Source of the DNA: G039029935 sp039029935
GTDB taxonomy: Bacteria; Chloroflexota; Anaerolineae; Caldilineales; Caldilineaceae
DNA length: 21,329 nucleotides
Direction of reading: 5' to 3'
Assembly (NCBI GenBank): GCA_039029935.1
Contig: JBCCFC010000053.1
Span: forward strand, 1 to 21,329
Shown: positions 1 to 7,445 of the stretch, one piece after another
How the letters are laid out: each line of letters starts with the position of its first letter
Position numbering within the stretch: position 1 is the stretch's first letter
The notes under the pieces: model-generated
What the model was told of the DNA's origin: nothing
Database searches by the model: none
The model's input: the letters and a program-made list of their open reading frames with translations, nothing else
Translations under genes and position numbers: made by a program

Positions 1-37
1 ATAATGCCCATGTCTTTAGCATATACTTGGTTTGCAT
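1..37 (-). CDS. Start of an unidentified gene running off the left edge
   Basis: On the minus strand a strong ribosome binding site (AAAGGAG, complement of 43-49) lies 5 bases before an ATG whose complement is 35-37. Twelve codons stay open up to the edge of the window and read MQTKYMLKTWAL. The start is basic and mildly hydrophobic, which would fit a membrane or exported protein, but 12 residues cannot identify a family. The gene would be downstream of, and co-directional with, the truncated luciferase-like gene. The call rests only on the good SD-ATG arrangement. Confidence 0.4.
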   Translation of the reverse strand, partial: MQTKYMLKTWAL

Positions 38-105
38 CTTGACTCCTTTATGGCATAATGGTTAAATTATCTGTACGCTTTGAGTCTATTTTCCCTCCTT
101 TTCCA

Positions 106-621
106 CTATTTCGCAATTAGCACACTTTGGGATTCCACCCGAAACTGCGCGTTGTCGATTTGATAATGGTCGCCGCTGTATGAAAAGGAGTCGCCCGTCC
201 AAAGCCCCGTAACCACATCCAGTGCTTCATCCAACATTTGACCACGAATTTTGTCATCGCCTTCTTCACCAAACGCACGAAACTCGGTTTTAGCAACCGC
301 ACCTAACCCAACACCCAAAATCACACGGCCATTGGAGAGATGATCTAGCGCAACTGTTTCTCTGGCAACCTTCCACGGGCGACGACGGGATAGCGGTGTC
401 ACCATTGGGCCGAGGTGGATGCGTTCGGTGCTGGCGGCGATGGCGGATAATACAATCCAAGGATCGGTGACAGGGTTGTGCTTGGCCCCAGTTTTCCACG
501 CGATGTGATCCCAGACGAAGTAGCCGTCCCAGCCTGCTTGCTCGGCCTCAACGGCGAGGTCTACATGGAGCTTGGGGTCAGCAAATTGACGATGGATGGG
601 TAGGCTAAAGCCAAATTTCAT
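106..621 (-). CDS. LLM-class (luciferase-like) flavin-dependent oxidoreductase, C-terminally truncated
   Basis: This is the N-terminal part of a luciferase-like monooxygenase-fold oxidoreductase that uses FMN or F420. Family signatures visible are the opening strand MKFGFSLP, the segment AEQAGWDGYFVWDH, the TERIHLGPMVTPLSRRRPWKVARETVALD block and the SNGRVILGVGLG turn. I chose the ATG at 621 because GAGGAAATCATT, a good SD, precedes it; an in-frame ATG at 684 would add 21 non-conserved residues. The product is only 171 residues, while family members are usually about 280-350. It ends where relatives normally continue into a P-rich 'PxPIWVGG' strand, and no frame downstream restores that segment. 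It is therefore probably a 3'-deleted remnant, though expression of a short form cannot be excluded. It follows the histidine kinase gene on the same strand after 118 bases. Confidence 0.8.
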   Translation of the reverse strand: MKFGFSLPIHRQFADPKLHVDLAVEAEQAGWDGYFVWDHIAWKTGAKHNPVTDPWIVLSAIAASTERIHLGPMVTPLSRRRPWKVARETVALDHLSNGRVILGVGLGAVAKTEFRAFGEEGDDKIRGQMLDEALDVVTGLWTGDSFSYSGDHYQIDNAQFRVESQSVLIAK

Positions 622-739
622 AATGATTTCCTCACGATATAATAAACCGCTCTGCATTGAGCCATCCGGACGTCTTGGGTTCATCCCCTTCCATCACATC
701 TCCTCACGGAATCAAGTTGATACATCCTATACAATGATC

Positions 740-2485
740 TCATTGATTAGTGGCTATCAAATGATAAATATTGGTTAATGTCTCAGAGAGTGAGTTAACT
801 GTAAATGGTTTGGTCACAACATCGACCATCCCCGCCTCGATACAGTTGGCGCGCTCATCATCCAAAACACCCGCTGTGAGTGCAATAATGGTCGGCTGTT
901 GATCCTTGGGCAGTTCGTGTGTAATTTTTCGCGTCGCCTCTATGCCATCCATTTCGGGCATATGAACATCCATCAGCACCAAATTATAGGGCTGTCTGAA
1001 TACCGCATCAACAGCTTCTTTGCCATCGGCAGCGACATCCACCTGATAGCCCATGCGCCCTAGCATGTGGACAGCCACTTTCTGATTCACAGAATTATCT
1101 TCGGCCAACAGAATCCGTAATGGGTAACGCTGGGCAAAGGTGCGATCAAACCGTTTTTTCTTCTTTTTGCTTGATGACTCTGCTGGCTGATGTGTAACCG
1201 ACTTTGTGGGTATGGTGAAGTGGAAGGTCGAACCAACCCCCTCCACGCTTTCGACCCATATGTATCCACCCATACCCTCACAGAGTTGCTTGCTAATGAC
1301 TAGACCTAACCCTGTTCCTCCAAAGCGGCGGGTGGTAGATGAATCCACTTGGCTAAAGGACTCAAAAAGTCTGCTTATGCGGTCTTGAGGGATGCCAATG
1401 CCTGTATCCTGTACAGAAAAGTGAAGTTGAATTTCTGCGCCATCTTTGTGTGTATCGCGCCCAGCATCGCTGTCATCATCGGCAATGCCCTTTTTGACAA
1501 CGGTCAATGTCACCTGCCCTTGGTCCGTAAACTTGACCGCATTCGAGAGAAGATTGACCAGAATTTGACGGGTCCGTGTGGCATCACCCTCAATCCATTC
1601 GGGCAGATGGGTATCGTAGTTCAGTTTTAACGCCAGTCCCTTTGTCTCCACAGAGGGTGTTACCAAATCAAAAATATCCTCAATAGATTGTCGAAGATTG
1701 AAGGGTTGGTACTCAAATTCAAACTTCCCAGCCTCAATTTTAGACAGATTCAGAATATCGTTAATAATGGTCAGCAGTTCGTTGCCACTGGAGCGAATGG
1801 TTTCGACATAGCCCAACTGCTCCTCACTGAGCGGCGTTGCTTGGAGGAGGCTGGTCATCCCAATGACACCATTCATTGGCGTACGGATTTCGTGGCTCAT
1901 ATTGGCCAGAAACGCGGCTTTGGCTTTGACCGCAGCTTCCGCATCCTCTTTGGCCGCACGTAGATCGGCTTCATATTGTTTTCGTTCGCGAATGTCGCGC
2001 GTAAAGTTGAAGAGATATTCTTGCCCATCTAGCTCTTGATACGAGGAGGTCACTTCAACGGGAATTATGGTTCCATCCTTAGCAGTCTGTTTGCCCTCAT
2101 CAATAAGCACACCTTGGGTCTTAATCGTCTGCCAAATCTCATCCCAATATGGCTTAATGTCAGGATTCAGATCGAATACTGTCATCGAAAGCAATTCATC
2201 ACGTGTGTACCCAAGCGATTGATAGGCAGCATGATTAACATAGTCAATACTGCTGTCTGGTCGTACACGAAAAACACTTTCGCCTGCATGTTCTATTGAA
2301 TACCGCATAACCTGTAGTTCAGTATGCTCGGCGACCCTATGACTGTCATGACTGTTATGCTCCTTCGCCACCTCTTTGCTGACAGGCATTTGCTGTATAC
2401 GCTGCAATTCTTTGCGTAGTTGCTGGTTTTCACGTTCGAGTTGGATAATTCTTTGTTGAGTCTCTAGCTCTATTTTATTCGACAT
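740..2485 (-). CDS. Soluble PAS hybrid histidine kinase with C-terminal receiver
   Basis: A 581-residue hybrid sensor kinase. In order it has an N-terminal coiled coil (about residues 5-32, heptad-like Q/L/E), a PAS domain (about 55-170, ending in the typical FTRDIRERK), a linker helix, HisKA with the H-box ANMSHEIRTPMNG (phosphoacceptor H198), and HATPase_c with N-box NLLSNAVKF (about 311), G1 DTGIGIP (about 360) and G2 GGTGLGL (about 389). A lysine-rich linker (440-445) and a receiver domain follow, with acceptor D506 in LMDVHMPEMDG and the conserved K559 in TKPF. No membrane segment or signal peptide is visible, so it should sense a cytoplasmic cue through PAS. No separate response regulator is adjacent; output would need a phosphotransfer partner elsewhere. 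The start has a weak SD. A palindrome 55 bases upstream may control it. Confidence 0.93.
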   Translation of the reverse strand: MSNKIELETQQRIIQLERENQQLRKELQRIQQMPVSKEVAKEHNSHDSHRVAEHTELQVMRYSIEHAGESVFRVRPDSSIDYVNHAAYQSLGYTRDELLSMTVFDLNPDIKPYWDEIWQTIKTQGVLIDEGKQTAKDGTIIPVEVTSSYQELDGQEYLFNFTRDIRERKQYEADLRAAKEDAEAAVKAKAAFLANMSHEIRTPMNGVIGMTSLLQATPLSEEQLGYVETIRSSGNELLTIINDILNLSKIEAGKFEFEYQPFNLRQSIEDIFDLVTPSVETKGLALKLNYDTHLPEWIEGDATRTRQILVNLLSNAVKFTDQGQVTLTVVKKGIADDDSDAGRDTHKDGAEIQLHFSVQDTGIGIPQDRISRLFESFSQVDSSTTRRFGGTGLGLVISKQLCEGMGGYIWVESVEGVGSTFHFTIPTKSVTHQPAESSSKKKKKRFDRTFAQRYPLRILLAEDNSVNQKVAVHMLGRMGYQVDVAADGKEAVDAVFRQPYNLVLMDVHMPEMDGIEATRKITHELPKDQQPTIIALTAGVLDDERANCIEAGMVDVVTKPFTVNSLSETLTNIYHLIATNQ

Positions 2486-2539
2486 AATTCGTTGTTTAAT
2501 CGTTTTAACTCAATCTCACTCCATTACTATCATAGGACT

Positions 2540-2580
2540 GTGTAAACTTAGTTTACACGGTAAGAGAAGAAGCCAGTAAA
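2540..2580 (-). promoter_or_regulatory. Candidate promoter and palindrome upstream of the hybrid kinase
   Basis: A palindrome with 8-bp arms (GTGTAAAC, TTA spacer, GTTTACAC; 2540-2558) sits 55 bases before the kinase start. On the minus strand TTTACT (complement of 2575-2580) and TGTAAA (complement of 2552-2557) are 17 bases apart and resemble -35 and -10 boxes, so the palindrome would cover the -10 box as an operator would. Both boxes are imperfect. The same palindrome could instead end transcription from the upstream flavoprotein gene, but no T-run follows it. The rest of 2486-2720 shows nothing else I can name. Confidence 0.35.
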
Positions 2581-2720
2581 TTGATCATGAACAATGGATT
2601 GTGGATTCTGCAATCTATGGCTTAATAGGCTCTCATATGTGGACAAGATTGATAACAATATGACTCATTGTAACTGCATCACATCTAATAAGCAAGGTGG
2701 GATAACGAATGGTTACTCGT

Positions 2721-3803
2721 CTATTGGGGATCAACGGGTAGAAAAATATCCGCTAACGATAGTTTACCATAAAACGACTTCAATTTTTCTATATCGGTCT
2801 GCAACCACGTGCGCATCCAATCATGATAGATCGCTGGTAGGACGTCCGCCGGGACATGCCCATGTGTGGATTGAATGATGAGGTTGGTGGCGTAGATGCC
2901 AGACATAATGGCGCGTAAAACGCCGTGTGAGGATGTCGGATCGAGGATGAAGGCTGCGTCACCAACTGCAAAGTAGCCTGGCCCAGCCATTGCTTCCATG
3001 ACGCGCCACGTGACATCTGCGCCGTGAATGCGGCCAGCGGGTGTCAGAGGCGAGAGTAGCTCAGGGACTTGTTTGGATTGGCTTTGGAATTGGCTGGCGG
3101 GTAGCATAAGTTCAGTCCATTGCGTTTGTTTGGCGTGATTGGGGGCGGTCACAGGTGCAACCCAAAGCCAGCCTGACATAGTGCCATTTCGCTGAATCGT
3201 GAGCATTGGGTCTTGTACTAGCGTGTCCAAATGTCCATCCATATAGCCGTAGCGGGCAAAGAGCGGTGTTGTGAGTGGGGCGACGGGGATGTTGAGCTGG
3301 GTGGCGAGCCAGTGGCGTGAACCAGTAGCGTCGATGACAAAATTGGCGCGGATGGGACCGTTGTCGGTGTTGATACCAATAACTTGCTCTTCCTGTAGGA
3401 GTACTTCATGGGCACGACAGGGTTGATGCACTTGGACGCCGAGCGAGATGGCATGGTCCAATAAGATTTGGTCAAAGGTAGTACGCCACGCTTGAAAGCC
3501 TTGCCAAACCTCTCGTTCATCCTCGCCAAACGGCTCAAACCACCGTGGCTGCCTCTTGTTTGGCCCAGCCCAATTCATCCAAATGCCATTAAAACGCAGA
3601 AAGTTGGCGTCCAACACCACCTGTTCGACACCGAGTTGAGCCAGTAGCGGTTGGATACCGGGATGAAGCGATTCACCAGGGCGGTGACGCGGGAATGTCA
3701 GTCGCTCGATGATGGTCACATGAAGCCCCGCATGACGTGCTGTGATGGCGGCAGCGGTTCCGGCGGGACCTGCGCCGATGATCAGGATGTCTGTATTTGA
3801 CAT
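2721..3803 (-). CDS. LodB-like FAD-dependent oxidoreductase
   Basis: A 360-residue flavoprotein of the geranylgeranyl-reductase/halogenase-like PHBH fold. Visible motifs are the N-terminal dinucleotide fold IIGAGPAG (8-15), the ribose-binding E33, the RPGESLHPG segment (41-49), GFQAWRTTFDQILL (102-115), an internal VIDATGSRHWLA strand (156-167), and the C-terminal FAD-binding GDAAFILDPTSSHGV. The RPGE(S/T)LHPG and GFQAWR stretches resemble LodB, the flavoprotein needed to build the cysteine tryptophylquinone cofactor of LodA-type oxidases. The gene lies 254 bases downstream of a LodA-like gene on the same strand, which supports the pairing. It is cytoplasmic with no signal peptide. The SD is weak (TTGGGTTAATCA before ATG), so it may depend on translation or mRNA structure from upstream. 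An unrelated flavin monooxygenase remains possible; the LodB assignment is from memory of the family. Confidence 0.72.
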   Translation of the reverse strand: MSNTDILIIGAGPAGTAAAITARHAGLHVTIIERLTFPRHRPGESLHPGIQPLLAQLGVEQVVLDANFLRFNGIWMNWAGPNKRQPRWFEPFGEDEREVWQGFQAWRTTFDQILLDHAISLGVQVHQPCRAHEVLLQEEQVIGINTDNGPIRANFVIDATGSRHWLATQLNIPVAPLTTPLFARYGYMDGHLDTLVQDPMLTIQRNGTMSGWLWVAPVTAPNHAKQTQWTELMLPASQFQSQSKQVPELLSPLTPAGRIHGADVTWRVMEAMAGPGYFAVGDAAFILDPTSSHGVLRAIMSGIYATNLIIQSTHGHVPADVLPAIYHDWMRTWLQTDIEKLKSFYGKLSLADIFLPVDPQ

Positions 3804-3824
3804 TGATTAACCCAAGTGAAGAAT

Positions 3825-4048
3825 GGTGAGTCGGTATTCAGTGGTCAGTGGGTCAGTAGGTCAGTGGTCAGTGGTCAGTGGGTCAGTGGTCAGTGGGTCA
3901 GTGGTCAGTAGGTCAGTAGGTCAGTAGGTCGGTACTTCGTAACCGAATACTGACTCACCGAATACCGACTTACCGAATACCGACTTACCGAATACCGACT
4001 CACCGACCACCGACCACCGAATACCGACTTACCGAATACCGACTCACC
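3825..4048. repeat. Composite tandem/inverted repeat element between the two lod-like genes
   Basis: The element begins and ends with a perfect 15-bp inverted repeat (GGTGAGTCGGTATTC at 3825-3839, its complement at 4034-4048). The left half (about 3841-3932) is a run of 11 GGTCAGT units separated by zero or one base, closing with a GGTCGGT variant. The right half (about 3942-4048) is built of ACCGAATACCGACTY units (five exact, one variant) mixed with ACCGACC. The two halves are roughly complementary (GGTCAGT against ACTGACC, GGTCGGT against ACCGACC), so RNA read through it on either strand can fold into a long slipped hairpin. It fills almost the whole gap between the LodA-like and LodB-like genes and carries no reading frame. 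Confidence 0.9.
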
Positions 4049-4057
4049 GACCACCAG

Positions 4058-6532
4058 CTACACATCCAGCAAAGACCAATTCGTCTGGCTCTGCGAACCG
4101 TCACCGATTTTGACACGGAGCAACACATAGTCACCGGAGCCGACAAAGACAACCCAATTTTCACGCACTTGATAGCGCATTCGCTGTAATGTTGCATCGG
4201 TTGGTGTGGGTGCAGTAATGTTGCTACCGCCTGTGCTGCCAAGTTGCTGATTGAAGCCTGTAATGCGGTAGATGGGTCCTTGTAGTTCTACGTTGCGACG
4301 CGCTTGGGCTTGCTCCAGTTCGAGATTGTCATGATTGACAACTTTGAAGGACAGGATATGCGCATTGGACTTGTTGCCGATAGCACCGATAGCACGGTAG
4401 CAACGCAACATACAGACAATGCGGCGTTTGTACTCTTCAAGCGTGATGCGACTGGTGAGCGCAATCGAGAGCTTGCCTTCGAGCGCATTACGGGTGTAGT
4501 CTGCACGTGGGTAGTCGTGGTACTCGACCGTGATATTCTCTGCATCTTGTGCAACAACCGAAGGACCGATGATACCATCCCATGCGACAGCATCAGGGCC
4601 AACACCACTTTCCATATCGGTCAAGGGCGCAACGCTGCCCGCACTGAACGGCACATTAAAGAAGGTGCGCGTGGTGTCCGGAGCGGCGGCAGGCCAGAAT
4701 GTACTCAGTGCGGCACAGAGCTTGGCATCCTCTGGGAAGGGGCTACCCAAGCCATAGGCGGCAAGATGGTTCACGTTATTGTCTGAGCGGTCAAAGCTGG
4801 TATCCCACCCTGGCGCAAAGGTTCCAGCAGCCGCGTCGGGCAGCGATGTGTGGCGCACAAAATCAGCAAACTTTTTGATAGCCTCCATGCCTTCCATCAT
4901 TGATTTTGGCTTAATGGTCTGTGGCAAAGAGACAATGGCTGAGGCACTGCGGTCACTCTCCAAGAATGGCGTGTCCGGCAACTGCACATTGGCCGGGATG
5001 CGTTGGTCGGAGAGTGGGTTGGGGTCAGCGCGCCACAGACGCCCCCAGTGTCCATTATCCACCAGCCATGCCCACCACGCGGGCAATTTGCCTTCTGAGG
5101 CCATTTCCGGCACACCACGCCACCACTCATAGATTTGCCGTTGACGTACCTGTGGAAAAAAGTCGGGTGCGCAGATGAGCGAGTACGCAGGTTCGACACC
5201 CACCACCGCATTGTCATGTTGCAGCGGTGAACCAGTCGTCTGGTCGATGACAGTGGCTGTCACCCAGCCATCCGCCGCATAGTCAATCATATGCAGTGCA
5301 TTGTAGTTGCCCGCAATGGTGATGTTGACCACATCCGGCTCGTTGGTAATGTTGCGGCGTGTGCCATCAGCATTCACCTGTTCACGCACATGGGCGTATT
5401 CGGGCCAAGGTCGTGCGCCGTTCTCTGCATCGAGTGATAATGTCGGTGCAAAGGCATCATAGAATCCTGGTGTGCGGTTCATGGGTGGAGAACGGAAAAT
5501 CGCTGGCTCAGTGTCACCCTCTTGCTGGATAAAGGCTGGGTCCACGATGGGATGCGGGACAGGAATCACAACGCCTTGACCATAGGTCGTGTCATCGCCC
5601 CACGTTGCCAATTGCTCCTCAATGCGGAAGGGGTCCGTCGCAAATTGTTCTGAACTATACGGCGATAGCCCCTTCTCGGCCAAGAGTTCACCCAGTTTTT
5701 CCAGCTTTTGGTTAAAGTGGCGTTTCTCTAGCGTGACATTCAGGTCCAAGCCTTGCAGACATTCGGGGACATCAAAGAGTTTATGCAGGGGGACCCAGAA
5801 GTCAACCTGACGCTCATCGACATTTTCACTCATCGAATCAATGGGGCCAAAGACATCGGCACGACCCATGAATTTTGCCGCCAGATAGGGCGCAAAGCGA
5901 CAGGGCAATGCACGGATATCATGGGCGTCATCACCGGGTGGAAACACACTGAATCCACGCATCATCCCGTTGTAGATGGCGGCTTTTGTTCCCAGACGCG
6001 CAACCCCTGTGCGTGAATAACAGGCGTCCGCATGGGTACGATGGACCGTCTCAACAGCGGGACGATAGTCATAGGCAAAAACGCCAATTGCTAACTCGAT
6101 GGGGGTCCCCGATGGCATCCCCATTGTCATCAGGGTATCCGCAATGAGTTCGGGAATGGTCATGTTGCGGGCAGCGAAGACATAGTTTTCAATGGTATCA
6201 ATGGCGTTGAGATCAGGGTAGGCTTTTAGCTCCATGCCGTCCGGTTGTTCCACAACTTTGGGCGAGGCAAGGACATGGTAGAGGAAGCTGGCATAGGGTT
6301 TTCCTGGTGTGATAAGGCGGTCGCCCTCTGCACTATAATCGTCGAGTCCCGGCAATGCGTGGTCGATGGTGAGTTCAGTGTTCAGGAGTGCGTCAGCCAG
6401 TTCGATATCGCTATGTGTTGACAATGTTTGGGCCGTGATGTCCCAGCCAACATGCTGAAACAGATTCTCCCAGCCTTGGTCTTGCTGGAAGAGGTTTGTC
6501 AAAATATTTTTGATACTGGTTACTAAATTCAT
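4058..6532 (-). CDS. LodA/GoxA-like protein (possible quinoprotein amino acid oxidase relative)
   Basis: An 824-residue protein without signal peptide or membrane segment. The C-terminal third resembles the LodA family: an F-x-P-G segment (GTFAPGWD, 570-577), then GSPFPEDAKLCAALSTFWPAAAPD (starting near 596), which lines up with the family's 'LPWQ-D---C---(T)FWPA--P' region holding the tryptophan of the cysteine tryptophylquinone cofactor (here W613). In LodA the cofactor cysteine lies 5 residues before the F of FxPG; here that position is A567, and the nearest cysteine is C606. The N-terminal 450 residues are not recognisable to me. The start has an SD (AAGGA, 9-base spacer). A LodB-like gene follows on the same strand, the usual genetic context. 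Function may be a diverged or inactive oxidase, or the cofactor may be built differently. The family assignment is an inference from motif order. Confidence 0.55.
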   Translation of the reverse strand: MNLVTSIKNILTNLFQQDQGWENLFQHVGWDITAQTLSTHSDIELADALLNTELTIDHALPGLDDYSAEGDRLITPGKPYASFLYHVLASPKVVEQPDGMELKAYPDLNAIDTIENYVFAARNMTIPELIADTLMTMGMPSGTPIELAIGVFAYDYRPAVETVHRTHADACYSRTGVARLGTKAAIYNGMMRGFSVFPPGDDAHDIRALPCRFAPYLAAKFMGRADVFGPIDSMSENVDERQVDFWVPLHKLFDVPECLQGLDLNVTLEKRHFNQKLEKLGELLAEKGLSPYSSEQFATDPFRIEEQLATWGDDTTYGQGVVIPVPHPIVDPAFIQQEGDTEPAIFRSPPMNRTPGFYDAFAPTLSLDAENGARPWPEYAHVREQVNADGTRRNITNEPDVVNITIAGNYNALHMIDYAADGWVTATVIDQTTGSPLQHDNAVVGVEPAYSLICAPDFFPQVRQRQIYEWWRGVPEMASEGKLPAWWAWLVDNGHWGRLWRADPNPLSDQRIPANVQLPDTPFLESDRSASAIVSLPQTIKPKSMMEGMEAIKKFADFVRHTSLPDAAAGTFAPGWDTSFDRSDNNVNHLAAYGLGSPFPEDAKLCAALSTFWPAAAPDTTRTFFNVPFSAGSVAPLTDMESGVGPDAVAWDGIIGPSVVAQDAENITVEYHDYPRADYTRNALEGKLSIALTSRITLEEYKRRIVCMLRCYRAIGAIGNKSNAHILSFKVVNHDNLELEQAQARRNVELQGPIYRITGFNQQLGSTGGSNITAPTPTDATLQRMRYQVRENWVVFVGSGDYVLLRVKIGDGSQSQTNWSLLDV

Positions 6533-6716
6533 GATTTATTTCCTTATAAATAGTTTATAAGTTTTATTCTTAACACGAATCATGCAAGAATTCATGAATG
6601 GCTAACGGTAGAGGGTTGAGGGAGGTTCCAGTGTCTAACAGCGGGATGTCTGCCACCACCTCGACCGCACGGGCATTTATACGCACTCTGCTCTGCGCGT
6701 GAATATGAATTCAAAT
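6533..6716. other. Divergent intergenic region, left part
   Basis: This gap separates the divergently read lodA-like and gntR genes. The 70 bases next to the lodA-like start are AT-rich and include the SD at about 6542-6547 and TATAAA-like tracts on the minus strand, so a minus-strand promoter is likely, but I cannot place convincing -35 and -10 boxes. A 10-bp palindrome ATTCATGAAT lies at about 6590-6599. No small gene is evident. Confidence 0.4.
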
Positions 6717-6757
6717 TTGACAACGATTGTATCCATTGGATACAATGTATCCAATCG
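6717..6757 (+). promoter_or_regulatory. Promoter of the gntR-hyu operon overlapped by nested GntR-type operators
   Basis: TTGACA (6717-6722) and TACAAT (6741-6746) are 18 bases apart, a good sigma-70 promoter. Between and across them lie two overlapping perfect palindromes: arms ATTGTATCCA and TGGATACAAT around a central T (6726-6746), and arms ATTGGATACA and TGTATCCAAT around a central A (6735-6755). The whole block 6724-6757 is itself a near-palindrome with 3 mismatched pairs of 17. FCD-type GntR regulators commonly bind TTGTATNCAA-like sites, so this is the likely operator of the gene product that starts 34 bases further on. The position over -10 implies autorepression relieved by a pathway ligand (inference). 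Confidence 0.75.
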
Positions 6758-6790
6758 TAACTAGACTAACTATGATGAAAGGGGAAACCA

Positions 6791-7432
6791 TTGCCCAGTC
6801 AAGTGCCACAACACTTAACCTCAGCCGAAAAGGTCATCCTTGCCCTGCGTACCGCCATCACAACAGGTGAGTTGTCTGCGGGTACACAAATTCGCCAAGA
6901 GGAAATTGCCGCACAGTACAAGGTCAGCCGGATGCCCGTTCGTGAAGCGTTTCGTCAGCTAGAGGCCGAGGGCTTGCTGGCAGTCTATCCGGGGCGTGGT
7001 GCATTTGTCAATCGGTTGACAGCCGATGAGATTTGCGAAATTTATGATATCCGCATTCTGTTAGAGTGTGATGCCATCCGGCGCGCCATCCCCGCATTGA
7101 CACCCACGATTTTACAGGAGGCCGAAGTGTTGTTCACTCAGCTAGCGCAAGCGCAGGATGGGCAGACTTTTGGGCCGCTGGATGAGGCGTTCCATGCCAT
7201 ACTCTATGCACCCGCCCAGCGGCCACGTTTACTCGACCTGATCAATACGCTGCGGAATCAAGTCACCCAGTTCCTATATGCAGCGGCCCCTCTGACAGTC
7301 TACCGCGATGGGGCAATGGCTGATCACCGTCAAATTTTGGATGCTTGTCACGCGGGTGATATAGCGGCGGCTGTGACAGCGGTGGAAACCCATTTACAAA
7401 ATTCAGTACAGATTGCAATCGAATCACATTAA
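6791..7432 (+). CDS. GntR-family transcriptional regulator, FCD (FadR/VanR) subfamily
   Basis: A 213-residue repressor. An N-terminal winged helix-turn-helix (about 10-75) contains the GntR signature IRQEEIAAQYKVSRMPVREAFRQLEAEGLL followed by the wing YPGRGAFV. The C-terminal all-helical FCD domain (about 80-205) has the usual DIRILLE opening and the metal-ligand-like residues in DEAFHAIL and ADHRQIL, so it probably binds a small acidic ligand with a metal ion. The start is TTG at 6791, chosen because AAAGGGG lies 6 bases before it and ATG codons just upstream are out of frame. It is the first gene of the hyu operon; hyuA begins 13 bases after its stop. It probably represses its own promoter and the whole operon, responding to the hydantoinase-type substrate or product. 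Confidence 0.93.
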   Translation: MPSQVPQHLTSAEKVILALRTAITTGELSAGTQIRQEEIAAQYKVSRMPVREAFRQLEAEGLLAVYPGRGAFVNRLTADEICEIYDIRILLECDAIRRAIPALTPTILQEAEVLFTQLAQAQDGQTFGPLDEAFHAILYAPAQRPRLLDLINTLRNQVTQFLYAAAPLTVYRDGAMADHRQILDACHAGDIAAAVTAVETHLQNSVQIAIESH

Positions 7433-7445
7433 AGAGGAAAACGAG

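Noticed and set aside
39..58. TTGACT...CATAAT as a plus-strand promoter near the left edge
   Set aside because: The boxes are only about 9 bases apart, too close for sigma-70, and no plus-strand gene follows.
3840..4050. Possible CRISPR array
   Set aside because: Units are only 7-15 bp with no unique spacers, and the two halves are complementary rather than directly repeated.
4304..4786. 160-codon plus-strand frame inside the LodA-like gene
   Set aside because: It is antisense to the most family-like part of that gene and has no recognisable motif.
4058..6532. GVARLG at residues 176-181 read as the LodA N-terminal 'GVARVG' motif
   Set aside because: In LodA this motif is close to the N-terminus; here it is at residue 176 in an unfamiliar region, so the match may be chance and was not used as evidence.
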